From Halomonas sp. 25-S5 (GTDB lineage: Bacteria > Pseudomonadota > Gammaproteobacteria > Pseudomonadales > Halomonadaceae): 63,715 nucleotides of DNA. This document shows, piece by piece, positions 26,352 through 34,871 of this stretch. Every line of letters starts with the position of its first letter. The stretch's first letter is position 1. The stretch is taken from contig NZ_JARANV010000023.1 of assembly GCF_029889845.1 (NCBI RefSeq), positions 1 to 63,715 on the forward strand, given 5' to 3'. The notes under the pieces were generated by a model. That model was not told the origin of the DNA and did not search any database. It saw only the letters and a program-made list of their open reading frames with translations. The translations under genes were made by a program, and so were the position numbers.

Positions 26352-27168
26352 TCAGGCCACCCTCAAGCGGCTGGGCTTCATGACCCGGCAGGGCAGCACC
26401 CATACGGCCCGCACCCTGATGCTCAGCGAGGTGTGCACTCTCTTCGACCATGTCCCAGCTGAAGCAGACAAGGATGCATACCTGGCCGCCATCCGCGATG
26501 CCAACTGTCTGGCCAAGCGCTCCGGTCGCAGTCGCCAGCTGACGGCCAGCCACCTGGCCGATCTCTATGGCCTCGACCCTGCCAACCCCATTCACGCCGG
26601 CCTGCGCTATTTCTGGTCACGAGACGAGGCCGCACGCCCCGAGCTCGCGCTGCTGGCGGCGGCTGCCCGCGACTCCCTGCTCAGGGATCTCGCCCCGGCC
26701 ATTCTCGCCAAGCCGCTCGGTACCTCGATCACCCGTGAATCGGTCGAGTCGGCCATCGAGCAGCGTTGGCCGGGGCGCTTCAGTGATGTCACTCGGGAAT
26801 CCATCGCCCAGCGGGTCAACAGTAGCCTGGTACAGGTGGGCTACTTGCTTGGCCCCATCAAGAAGGTGCGCGTTCATCTGGAACCCGCGACAGGCGCTGT
26901 CGCCTATGCCCTCTACCTTGCCTGGCTGCAGGGCGGCCGAGGCGAGCTGCTACTGCAGAGCCCCTGCTGCAAGCTTCTGGACGCCAGCCAGGACCGCCTG
27001 TTGGAGCTGGCGGCTCAGGCCTCGGCGAAGGGCTGGATGGTCATGCGCCGCATCGACAACGTGATCGATATCGACTTCCCGGCCCTGGCCCAGGTGGTCA
27101 CCCAGGCCTTGAACACCTCTGAACCCGCGACTGCCGCCCAGCAGGAGATCTTCCATGAGCAAGGTTAA
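26344..27168 (+). CDS. brxA: BREX system protein BrxA (DUF1819)
   Basis: A 274-residue alpha-helical protein of the BrxA/DUF1819 family. Typical features are the N-terminal MRDQATLKRLGFMTRQG, a middle region with ITRESVESAIEQRWPGRFSDVTRESIAQRVNSS, and the later YLLGPIKKVRV. BrxA resembles the RNA-binding NusB and has been reported to bind DNA; its precise role in BREX is unclear. I started it at the ATG at 26344 that overlaps the HTH stop, because the in-frame extension to 26299 is just HTH sequence read in another frame. It overlaps brxB by 14 bases. Confidence 0.9.
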   Translation: MRDQATLKRLGFMTRQGSTHTARTLMLSEVCTLFDHVPAEADKDAYLAAIRDANCLAKRSGRSRQLTASHLADLYGLDPANPIHAGLRYFWSRDEAARPELALLAAAARDSLLRDLAPAILAKPLGTSITRESVESAIEQRWPGRFSDVTRESIAQRVNSSLVQVGYLLGPIKKVRVHLEPATGAVAYALYLAWLQGGRGELLLQSPCCKLLDASQDRLLELAAQASAKGWMVMRRIDNVIDIDFPALAQVVTQALNTSEPATAAQQEIFHEQG

Positions 27169-27706
27169 GCGCCTGATCGACTCCTACGGCCGCTTCATCG
27201 CCCTGCCCTGGCGCGACGACGCCGCAGCGGCCCAGCGCGTGGTCTTCTGCGTCTATCCGGAAACCGAGGAGCTGCGCCTGCGCGCCAACCTCGGGGAGTT
27301 CGAGCTGGTGACGCGTCAGAACGACCATGAGTGGATGACATTCGACCTCACAGACACCTTTGCCCTGTGGATGGCCGAGCAGAAATATGCCAAAGGATAC
27401 TTCAGGTCGCCGGCCAAGCTGGCTACGGTGATACATCGCTACCTGGATTGGCTGGAGGCCCGCTTCACCGCAGAGCTGTCCGCCCAAGGCGCCGGCGACA
27501 ACCACGTCGTCACCTTGTATGGCGTGGGCAGCCTGTTTGGCCTGCTGAAGGTCAAGGAGGTGGTGGACCGTCTGGCTCCTCATGTCAGCGGCCGGCTAGC
27601 CGTGCTGTTCCCGGGCAGCTTCGAGAACAACAACTACCGGCTGCTGAACGGTTACGACGGCTGGAACTACCTGGCCACGCCCATCACCGCCGACGGGGCC
27701 CGCTGA
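27155..27706 (+). CDS. brxB: BREX system protein BrxB (DUF1788)
   Basis: A 183-residue DUF1788 protein with the family pattern: an N-terminal helix, RVVFCVYPETEELRLRANLGEFEL, and the C-terminal RLAVLFPGSFENNNYRLLNGYDGWNYLATPI. BrxB is required for BREX defence in studied type 1 systems; its biochemical activity is not settled. It overlaps brxA and is followed by brxC after 50 bases. Confidence 0.92.
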   Translation: MSKVKRLIDSYGRFIALPWRDDAAAAQRVVFCVYPETEELRLRANLGEFELVTRQNDHEWMTFDLTDTFALWMAEQKYAKGYFRSPAKLATVIHRYLDWLEARFTAELSAQGAGDNHVVTLYGVGSLFGLLKVKEVVDRLAPHVSGRLAVLFPGSFENNNYRLLNGYDGWNYLATPITADGAR

Positions 27707-27756
27707 GCCGCCGCACCGCACGAATTCGAATTTCGCTTCCGCAGGGGAAAGGACGC

Positions 27757-30700
27757 ATGCGCAACCGCGATATCTACGCCAAGGACCCAGCCCAGCAACG
27801 CCTGGAAAACCAAGGCGTCGCCTACGTCAACGACGACACCAGCAGCCGAGGCCAGAAGGTGCTGCGCTACGAGCTGGAGACTTTCGTCTGCGACGGCCAG
27901 TACGCCAGGGGCATGCAGGACATCCTGGACACCTACCTGCGAAACCTCGGCAGCGGTGCCTCCCAGCAGCCCGGCGTATGGATCAGCGGCTTCTTCGGCT
28001 CGGGCAAGTCACATATGGCCAAGATGCTGCGCAACCTGTGGGAAGACGTCAGTCTCGACGACGGTGCCACCGCACGCGGCCTCGCCCACCTGCCCCAGGA
28101 GATCCAGGACCTGTTCAAGGAGCTCTCCACCCAGGGCAAACGCCACGGCGGCCTGTTCGCCGCCTCCGGCACCCTGGGGGCGAGCTCCCGCGACAAGAGC
28201 GTGCGCCTGGCGCTGCTCTCGGTGATCTTCCGCGCCGCCGGTCTGCCCCAACACTATCCAGTAGCCCGCTTCGTGATGTGGCTGCGCGACGAGGGCATCC
28301 TCGACCAGGTGCGCGACGACCTCATAAGCCGCGGCGACGACTGGCAGGAGGAGCTCGACAACTTCTATGTCGCCGAGTCGCTGCACGAGGCACTGGTCCA
28401 GGCCAAGCCGAAGATCTTCAGCAGCGTGGAGTCCTGCGCCGAGACTCTCAGCCACCTCTACCCCCACGTCAACGACATCAGCAGCGATGAGATGCTCAAG
28501 GCCATCCGCCAGGCGCTGAGCCATGACGGCAAGATGCCGCTCACCCTGGTGGTGCTGGACGAGGTGCAGCAGTACATTGGCACCGATGGCCAGCGCTCCA
28601 TCGACGTCCAGGAAGCGGTGGAAGCCTGCTGCAAGGAGATCGGCAGCCGGCTGATGTTCATCGGTACCGGCCAGACCGCCATTACGGGCACCAGCAATCT
28701 GGCGCGCCTGCAGGGCCGCTTCACCACCCGCATCGAGCTCTCCGATGCCGACGTCGATGCCGTCATCCGCCAGGTGGTGCTGGCCAAGAAGCCAGAGGCC
28801 AAGGCGCCCGTCACCGAGGTGATGGAGAGCAACCTCGGCGAGATCTCCCGCCACCTAGCCGAGACCTCCATCGCACACCGCCAGGAGGACACCCGCCACT
28901 TCGCCCAGGACTACCCCATCCTGCCGGTACGCCGCCGCTTCTGGGATGCCGCCCTGCGCGTGCTCGACCAGACCGGTACCGACAGCCAGCTGCGCAACCA
29001 GCTCAGCATGATCCACAAGGCGATCCAGACCAACCTGGACACGCCGCTGGGCAACATCATCCCCGGCGACTACCTCTACTTCGACGCCACCGACAAGCTG
29101 CTGCAGTTCCGCATGCTGCCGCGCAAGCTCCACGACGCTACCCAGCAGTGGCGCAGCGGCAGCGACGACGAGCGGCTGATGGCCCGGGCCTGCGCCGTGG
29201 TGTTCCTGATCAACAAGGTGGCCAGCACCAACACCGAGCTCGGCCTGCATCCGACGCTTGCCAATATCGCCGACCTGCTGGTCGATGACCTCAAGGCCGG
29301 CAGCAGCTCGCTGCGCTGTCGCCTGCCGGGGCTACTCGACACGTGCGAGTTCATCATCAAGGTGGGTGACGAGTATCGGATTCAGACCGAGGAGAGCGCC
29401 GCCTGGAACGACGCCTTCCTCTCCCACAAGAGCACCCTGGGCAACGCCACGCACCAGATCGAGACCGAGCGCGACGATCTGATCCGCCAGCACTTCGCCA
29501 AGCAGGTCGGCAACCTCACGGTGAACCACGGCGAGTCCAGGGTGCCGCGCCCGCTCTCGCCGGTCTTCGACATGACGCTGCCCCGCGATGCCGCCGAGAG
29601 GCTCTATGTGTGGGTGCGTAACGGCTGGTCGGACGACATCAGCCAGGTGCGCGCCGATGCGCGCCAGGCGGGGTCGGAGTCTCCGACCCTGTTCGTGTTC
29701 ATTCCCAAGCGCTCCGCCGATGAGCTGCGCAACCAGCTGATCGAGTTCAAGGCCGCCAGCGCTACCCTGGAGACCCGCGGCACCCCCGGCACTCCCGAAG
29801 GGGAGGAGGCGCGAGCCGCCATGCAGACCACCCGCGACGCCGCCCAGCGGCGCATCCGCGAGCTGCTCGACGAAGCCTTCAACGGCGCCCAGGTGTTCCA
29901 GGGCGGCGGTAACGAGATCGTCGGTGCCACCCTGCGCGAGGCCATTCAGGAAGGCGCCGAGAACGCCCTCGCCCGCCTGCACCCCAAGTTCCACCTGGCC
30001 GACCACGCCGGCTGGGACAAGGTCTACGCCAAGGCCAAGCAGGGTGCTCCGGATGCCCTCAAGGCCGTTGGCTACGACGGCGAGCCCCAGAGCCACGCTG
30101 TCTGCAAGGCCATCCTCAGTTACCTCGGGAACGGCAAGAAGGGCAGCGAGATCCGCGACCGCTTCGAGCATGGCGACTACGGCTGGCCCCAGGATGCCAT
30201 CGATGGCGCCCTGCAGGTGCTACTGGTCGCCGGCCAGATCCGCACCGCCGACGGCACCGCCCCCCAGGAGCTCGACCGCCGCGCCATCGGCAAGACCGAG
30301 TTCCGCGTCGAGGCCACTACCATCTCCGCGGGGGAGCGCATCAAGATCCGCAAGGTGATGCAGAAGCTGGGCGTGCAGGCCAAGTCCGGCGAGGAGTCCG
30401 CCAAGGCGCCGGAGTTCGCCGACAAGCTCCGAACCCTGGCCGAACAGGCGGGTGGCGAACCGCCGGCCCCGGAGGCCCCGCGCCTGGATGCCCTGGAAGC
30501 CGTGCGCACCAGCAGCGGTAACGACCAGCTCAAGGCCATCGTCAGCAACCAGGCCGAGCTGCTGGCCGCCATCGACGAGTGGCGGGCCACCGCCGAGAAG
30601 CTCCAGCAGCGCCGCCCCGCCTGGGCCACGCTCAAGCAACTGGCCGACCACGCCAGGAGCCTGCCCGACGCCGAGCCGCTGCTGGCCCAGGTCAGCCAGA

Positions 30701-31191
30701 TTCGCGAGCACCGCTCGCTGCTGGATGACCCCGACCCCGTCCAGCCCTTGCTGGCCAACCTCACCCAGCAGTTTCGCGACACCTTCAATACGCTGCAGCA
30801 GCGCTATGCGGCCGAGCATGCCGCCGGCATGCAGCGCCTGGAGGCGGACGACAACTGGCAGCAGCTCTCGCCGGACCAGCGCCACGACCTGCTGGCCGCC
30901 AAACGCCTGACGGCCCACGACGCCCCCCAGATCACCCTCGGCGGCACCGACCAGGTGCTGGAAACCCTGAACCATGTGCGCCCCGACGCCCTGGCCGACC
31001 GCATCGCCGCGCTGTCCAGCCGCTTCGATGAGGTGCTGGTCAAGGCCGCCGAGGAGATGGAGCCCGAGGTGCAGTTCGTCAGCCTGCCGCGCCGCACCCT
31101 CAAGAGCGAGGACGATATCGACGCCTGGCTGGAGGACGTTCGCAATGAGCTGAGCGAGGCCCTGCAGGACGGGCCGGTGATCACCCAGTAG
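27757..31191 (+). CDS. brxC: BREX system P-loop protein BrxC
   Basis: A 1144-residue ATPase of the AAA+/ORC-like group. The Walker A motif GFFGSGKS is at residues 78-85, and a Walker B-like LTLVVLDEVQQYIG lies near residue 265, followed by the sensor-like LMFIGTGQTAITG. The second half is helical with coiled-coil stretches. I placed the start at the ATG at 27757 (GGGGAAAGGA upstream), because the residues of the longer frame back to 27331 are brxB read in another frame. BrxC is an essential core component of type 1 BREX. Confidence 0.95.
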   Translation: MRNRDIYAKDPAQQRLENQGVAYVNDDTSSRGQKVLRYELETFVCDGQYARGMQDILDTYLRNLGSGASQQPGVWISGFFGSGKSHMAKMLRNLWEDVSLDDGATARGLAHLPQEIQDLFKELSTQGKRHGGLFAASGTLGASSRDKSVRLALLSVIFRAAGLPQHYPVARFVMWLRDEGILDQVRDDLISRGDDWQEELDNFYVAESLHEALVQAKPKIFSSVESCAETLSHLYPHVNDISSDEMLKAIRQALSHDGKMPLTLVVLDEVQQYIGTDGQRSIDVQEAVEACCKEIGSRLMFIGTGQTAITGTSNLARLQGRFTTRIELSDADVDAVIRQVVLAKKPEAKAPVTEVMESNLGEISRHLAETSIAHRQEDTRHFAQDYPILPVRRRFWDAALRVLDQTGTDSQLRNQLSMIHKAIQTNLDTPLGNIIPGDYLYFDATDKLLQFRMLPRKLHDATQQWRSGSDDERLMARACAVVFLINKVASTNTELGLHPTLANIADLLVDDLKAGSSSLRCRLPGLLDTCEFIIKVGDEYRIQTEESAAWNDAFLSHKSTLGNATHQIETERDDLIRQHFAKQVGNLTVNHGESRVPRPLSPVFDMTLPRDAAERLYVWVRNGWSDDISQVRADARQAGSESPTLFVFIPKRSADELRNQLIEFKAASATLETRGTPGTPEGEEARAAMQTTRDAAQRRIRELLDEAFNGAQVFQGGGNEIVGATLREAIQEGAENALARLHPKFHLADHAGWDKVYAKAKQGAPDALKAVGYDGEPQSHAVCKAILSYLGNGKKGSEIRDRFEHGDYGWPQDAIDGALQVLLVAGQIRTADGTAPQELDRRAIGKTEFRVEATTISAGERIKIRKVMQKLGVQAKSGEESAKAPEFADKLRTLAEQAGGEPPAPEAPRLDALEAVRTSSGNDQLKAIVSNQAELLAAIDEWRATAEKLQQRRPAWATLKQLADHARSLPDAEPLLAQVSQIREHRSLLDDPDPVQPLLANLTQQFRDTFNTLQQRYAAEHAAGMQRLEADDNWQQLSPDQRHDLLAAKRLTAHDAPQITLGGTDQVLETLNHVRPDALADRIAALSSRFDEVLVKAAEEMEPEVQFVSLPRRTLKSEDDIDAWLEDVRNELSEALQDGPVITQ

Positions 31192-31204
31192 GAGCCCACA
31201 GGCC

Positions 31205-32881
31205 ATGAGATCACGCCGTGACATCGAGGCGCTGCTGGCGGAACTGGAGCACGGCATCGCCGATGACCTGGAAGAGCAGGACCTGGACTTCAAGCAGTGG
31301 AACACCCAGAGCCGCGACAAGGCCGTGAAGAAGGTGGTCGAAATGGCCATCTGCATGGCCAATGGCGGAGGCGGCAGCGTGGTGTTCGGCGTGGCCGACC
31401 GCGTCTCCGGACGCGAGAACGCGGTGCTGGGCGTCCCGCCGGAAGTCGACGTCAATGTGCTGAAGCGGGCCGTCTACGACCAGACCGACCCGCACATCAC
31501 CCCGGTATTCGAGGAGCTCCACGTGCCGGAGGGCACCGGCCGGGTGCTGATCATGCAGGTGTATCCGGGCATGCCGCCCCATACCGACACCAGGGGTGGC
31601 GGCACCATACGCATCGGCAAGGATTGCCAGCCACTGACAGGCACGCTGCGCCGCAAGATCGGCGTCGAGACCGGAGAGACCGACTACACCGCCGAGAACG
31701 TCTCGGTCACGTTCCAGGACGCCATCTCCAGCGTGGCCCTGGAATCCCTGCGCCAGATGGCCAAGGAGCAGGACGCTCCCGGTGACCTGCTGCGCATGGA
31801 TGACCGCAAACTGCTGGAGGCGCTGGGTGTACTCAGGAAAGGCAAGCTGACGCGCGCCGCGATCCTGCTGTGTGGCAACGAAGCCACCCTTCGCGAGGTT
31901 TTTCCGGGATTCTACTGGCTGTTTCTTGCCATGCGCTCGGATACCCACTACGACAATCGGGAAGATCGCGTCAGTGCCATCCCGTCCGCCATCGCCCGGC
32001 TGGAAGAGCTCTCGCGGGCCTATAACCCCATCAGCACCGTCGAGCGCGGCATGTACCACTTCGAGTACCGCGACTATCCCGAGATAGCGCTGCGCGAGGC
32101 ATTGATGAACGCCTTCTGCCACGCCGATTACCGTCTGCACGGCCCCGTCATGGTGAAGTGGTACGCCGACAAGGTAGAGATCAGCAACGGTGGTGGGTTC
32201 ATCGCCGGCATCCGCCCCGACAACATCCTTCATCATCCCCCGGCGGCGCGCAATCCATGCCTGGTCGAGGCACTGACCCGCCTCAGGCTGGTCAATCGAA
32301 GCAACCTCGGGGTCGCGCGGATGTTCGATGCGTTTCTCGTCGAAGGCAAGCACCCGCCGCTGATTCGCGAGGTCGGCGAGTCGATCACCGTCACCTTCCT
32401 GCGTTCCTCGCTGGATGCAGCGTTCCGCCACAGCATCGCCCAGTTGGACGATCCCCCGCTGACCACCGACCAGCTTTTGGTCGTCCATGCGCTACGCCAG
32501 CACCCACTTGCCGACTGTGACACCATCGCCTGGGAGTCCCAGTTGAGTAAGCGGCGAGTCGAAGAAGTGCTGAAGGCTCTTGCCAAGCGACACCTGGCCA
32601 GCGTCACCGGCAAAGGAGAGGGGCAGCTGTGGCGACTGGCAGGGGCGTTCCAGTCAGCTCCGCTCACGGAGCAGGACCCGGAAACTCAGCGCGAAACACT
32701 CCTTGAGCTGCTGCAGCAAGGCCCCAGCTCCATCAGCCAGCTGATGGAGCTGACCGGCCTCAACCGCAGTGCCGCCAAGCGACAGCTCAATGAGCTCCGC
32801 CAGCAGGGGCTGGCACACCTGGAAGGAAAAGGCCCAGCGGCACGCTGGCACGCTAGCGAACCAGAGTTGGCCAGAAATTGA
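31205..32881 (+). CDS. Schlafen/AlbA_2-type ATP-binding protein inside BREX (first copy)
   Basis: Residues about 20-130 form an AlbA_2/Schlafen domain (EEQDLDFKQW, then MAICMANGGGGSVVFGVAD). A GHKL-type region around residues 290-310 (LREALMNAFCHADYRL) and GGFIAGIRPDNILHHPPAARNP follow, then a C-terminal winged helix near 495-540 (ISQLMELTGLNRSAAKRQL). This set is usual for the putative transcriptional regulator/ATP-binding family often found in defence loci. It could be a regulator or a nuclease-like effector. It starts 13 bases after brxC and has the same base composition, so it looks like a settled part of the operon. Its sequence differs from the second AlbA gene at 41068. Confidence 0.78.
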   Translation: MRSRRDIEALLAELEHGIADDLEEQDLDFKQWNTQSRDKAVKKVVEMAICMANGGGGSVVFGVADRVSGRENAVLGVPPEVDVNVLKRAVYDQTDPHITPVFEELHVPEGTGRVLIMQVYPGMPPHTDTRGGGTIRIGKDCQPLTGTLRRKIGVETGETDYTAENVSVTFQDAISSVALESLRQMAKEQDAPGDLLRMDDRKLLEALGVLRKGKLTRAAILLCGNEATLREVFPGFYWLFLAMRSDTHYDNREDRVSAIPSAIARLEELSRAYNPISTVERGMYHFEYRDYPEIALREALMNAFCHADYRLHGPVMVKWYADKVEISNGGGFIAGIRPDNILHHPPAARNPCLVEALTRLRLVNRSNLGVARMFDAFLVEGKHPPLIREVGESITVTFLRSSLDAAFRHSIAQLDDPPLTTDQLLVVHALRQHPLADCDTIAWESQLSKRRVEEVLKALAKRHLASVTGKGEGQLWRLAGAFQSAPLTEQDPETQRETLLELLQQGPSSISQLMELTGLNRSAAKRQLNELRQQGLAHLEGKGPAARWHASEPELARN

Positions 32882-32884
32882 TTC

Positions 32885-32952
32885 GAGCCAATTTTTGATC
32901 CAATTTTACTAAAAATTGGTTCGGGATTGGATTTGTACCAAATCACCGAGTC
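32885..32952. promoter_or_regulatory. AT-rich repeat region before the AAA-PIN pair
   Basis: In a GC-rich context this short gap is AT-rich and built of repeated CCAAT/ATTGG words. GAGCCAATTTTT (32885-32896) pairs with AAAAATTGGTTC (32911-32922) at 11 of 12 positions. ATCCAAT (32898-32904) pairs with ATTGGAT (32926-32932), and ATTTGTACCAAAT follows (32931-32943). It looks like a promoter with a cluster of operator words, giving the AAA-PIN pair its own control inside the BREX operon. No protein binder can be named. Confidence 0.55.
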
Positions 32953-33006
32953 CAATAACCCAAACACGCAAAGATGCCGGAATACCAATCACCCTAGGGC
33001 CATGCC

Positions 33007-34320
33007 ATGCTGACCTCCATCCAGCTGACCAACTTCAAGAGCTACCGGCAGGCCAGGCTGGACCTGGCACCGCTGACCTTCCTGATCGGCCCCAACGCCT
33101 CGGGCAAGAGCAACGCCCTGGAGGGCATTCGCCTGCTCAACTGGCTGGCCAAGGGAAAGCGCCTGGACGATATCGAGCGCGATATCCAGGGCGGCGATAC
33201 CGTGGTGCGAGGCCAGGCCCGTGATCTGTTCCGAGAGGATGGCGAGCCGTTCACGCTGGAGGCGCACCTGGCTGATGCGCCCGAGGGCTGGGGCGACTTC
33301 TCCATCACCATCGATCAGCTCAGTGATCAGCTGGTGGTGGCGGACGAGCAGATCACCCACCCCGACCAGAAGGTGCCGCTCTACCGGGTGGACAGTGTGC
33401 CCAACGAACACAGCGACGAGATCAGCATCGCCTACAACAACTTCCGGAAAGGGCCAAAGAAGCCCCATATCCCCTGCTCCAATCGCCAAGCGGTTTTCTA
33501 TCAACTGGAGACGCCCGGCCGTTTCCAGCAATCCCACACCGAGGCCCAGAAGCTGATTCCCGAGGTGACCCGAACACTGCGCGAGACGCTGCGGAATATT
33601 GTCTTCCTCGACCCGCGCCCGGCGCAGATGCGCGACTACGAGTACGCCGGCGACAAGCACCTAAAGGAGGACGGCAGCAACCTTTCCGCGGTGGTCTATC
33701 AGCTCTGTCAGCACTCGGCTAGCAAGCAGGCACTGCTCGATTTCATCCGCTCATTGCCTGAGCAGGACATCACCGATATCCAGTTCATCGAGACGCCCCG
33801 CCAGGATGTCATGGTCAGCCTGGAAGAGACCTTCGGCGAACAGCAGCGCTTCGTGGATGCCCCGCTGCTTTCCGATGGCACCCTGCGCGTGCTGGCCGTG
33901 GGCGCCGCGCTCTTGTCAGCGCCCGAGGGTGCGCTGCTGATCATCGAGGAGGTCGACAACGGCGTGCACCCCAGCCGGGCCGATGTGTTGGTGAGGCAGA
34001 TTCGTGAGGTGGCCAGCCAACGGCAGCTGCGGGTACTGATGACCTCCCACAACCCGGCCCTGCTGGATGCCCTGCCCGACGCGTCCCTGGCCGATGTGCT
34101 GTGCTGCTACCGCGACCCGCAGCAGGGTGATAGCCGCCTGGTACGCCTGGGCGACATGCAGCGCTACAGCGAGCTGGTGGCCCAGGGGCCTCTCGGCCAG
34201 CTGATGACCCGCAAGGTGCTGGAGCGCTTCCTCAAGGACGATACCTCCCCGGAACAGCGCCGCGCCGCGGCACTGGCCTGGCTGGAGGAGCTCAAGCAGG
34301 ACACGGAGTCTCAGGGATGA
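33007..34320 (+). CDS. AAA/ABC-type ATPase (AAA_21 group) paired with a PIN nuclease
   Basis: A 437-residue SMC/RecF-like ATPase. Walker A is GPNASGKS at residues 28-35; near the C-terminus come the Walker B IIEEVDNGVHPSRADVL and the H-loop LMTSHNPALLDALPD. An ABC-like signature, LSDGTLRVLAVGAALLSA, lies before Walker B. It is the type of ATPase that controls partner nucleases in several phage-defence systems. It overlaps the PIN gene by four bases, has its own AT-rich upstream region, and lies between the AlbA gene and pglX. Confidence 0.85.
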   Translation: MLTSIQLTNFKSYRQARLDLAPLTFLIGPNASGKSNALEGIRLLNWLAKGKRLDDIERDIQGGDTVVRGQARDLFREDGEPFTLEAHLADAPEGWGDFSITIDQLSDQLVVADEQITHPDQKVPLYRVDSVPNEHSDEISIAYNNFRKGPKKPHIPCSNRQAVFYQLETPGRFQQSHTEAQKLIPEVTRTLRETLRNIVFLDPRPAQMRDYEYAGDKHLKEDGSNLSAVVYQLCQHSASKQALLDFIRSLPEQDITDIQFIETPRQDVMVSLEETFGEQQRFVDAPLLSDGTLRVLAVGAALLSAPEGALLIIEEVDNGVHPSRADVLVRQIREVASQRQLRVLMTSHNPALLDALPDASLADVLCCYRDPQQGDSRLVRLGDMQRYSELVAQGPLGQLMTRKVLERFLKDDTSPEQRRAAALAWLEELKQDTESQG

Positions 34321-34775
34321 GCGCCATCTGTCTCATTGATACATCGGTATTCGTGGAAATCCTCAGGGTTCCCGGGATGGACAGTAACCACGCTGATGTC
34401 GTTGCAGAGCTGGGAGATCGGCTTACCCGACAGGAGTCCCTGTTTCTGCCCATGGCAACGATCCTGGAGACCGGCAACCATATCGGCCAGCACGGCGACG
34501 GCCGCGAGCGCCGGGCTTGTGCCCAGCGCTTCGTAAAGCAGGTCGAGGCGGCATTAGACGGGCAGAGCCCTTTCAAGCCAATCAACTTCCTGGAGGCCGA
34601 GCAGCTTCAGGCATGGCTGTCGGAATTCCCTGACCACGCCAAACGAGGGAGCGGCCTGGGTGACCTATCCATCATCCACGACTGGCAGCGGCTCTGTGAG
34701 CAGAACCCGCAGCGCCGGGTGACCATCTGGTCGCTGGATCAGCACCTTGCCGGCTACGACCGACCGGCGCCGTAA
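34317..34775 (+). CDS. PIN-domain nuclease partner of the AAA ATPase
   Basis: A 152-residue protein whose acidic residues fit a PIN active site: D8 in LIDTSVFVEIL, E51 in ATILETGNHIG, D116 in GLGDLSIIHDW and D141 in WSLDQHLAGYD. PIN domains cut RNA in most toxin-antitoxin pairs. There is no small antitoxin gene here; the ATPase is the only partner, coupled by ATGA. A likely reading is a two-gene effector that the ATPase unleashes on infection. The family call is good; the system is inferred. Confidence 0.75.
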   Translation: MSAICLIDTSVFVEILRVPGMDSNHADVVAELGDRLTRQESLFLPMATILETGNHIGQHGDGRERRACAQRFVKQVEAALDGQSPFKPINFLEAEQLQAWLSEFPDHAKRGSGLGDLSIIHDWQRLCEQNPQRRVTIWSLDQHLAGYDRPAP

Positions 34776-34871
34776 TGCACACGGCTGAGCATTAAACGCC
34801 GCCCAATGCGCACAGCAATGCTTATGTGCAAAGGAACACGCATTCGCAGGGACACCGTGGAAGGAAACAAC

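Noticed and set aside
27331..27756. An N-terminal extension of brxC of 142 codons.
   Set aside because: It is brxB read in another frame; the start at 27757 has a ribosome site and the family N-terminus.
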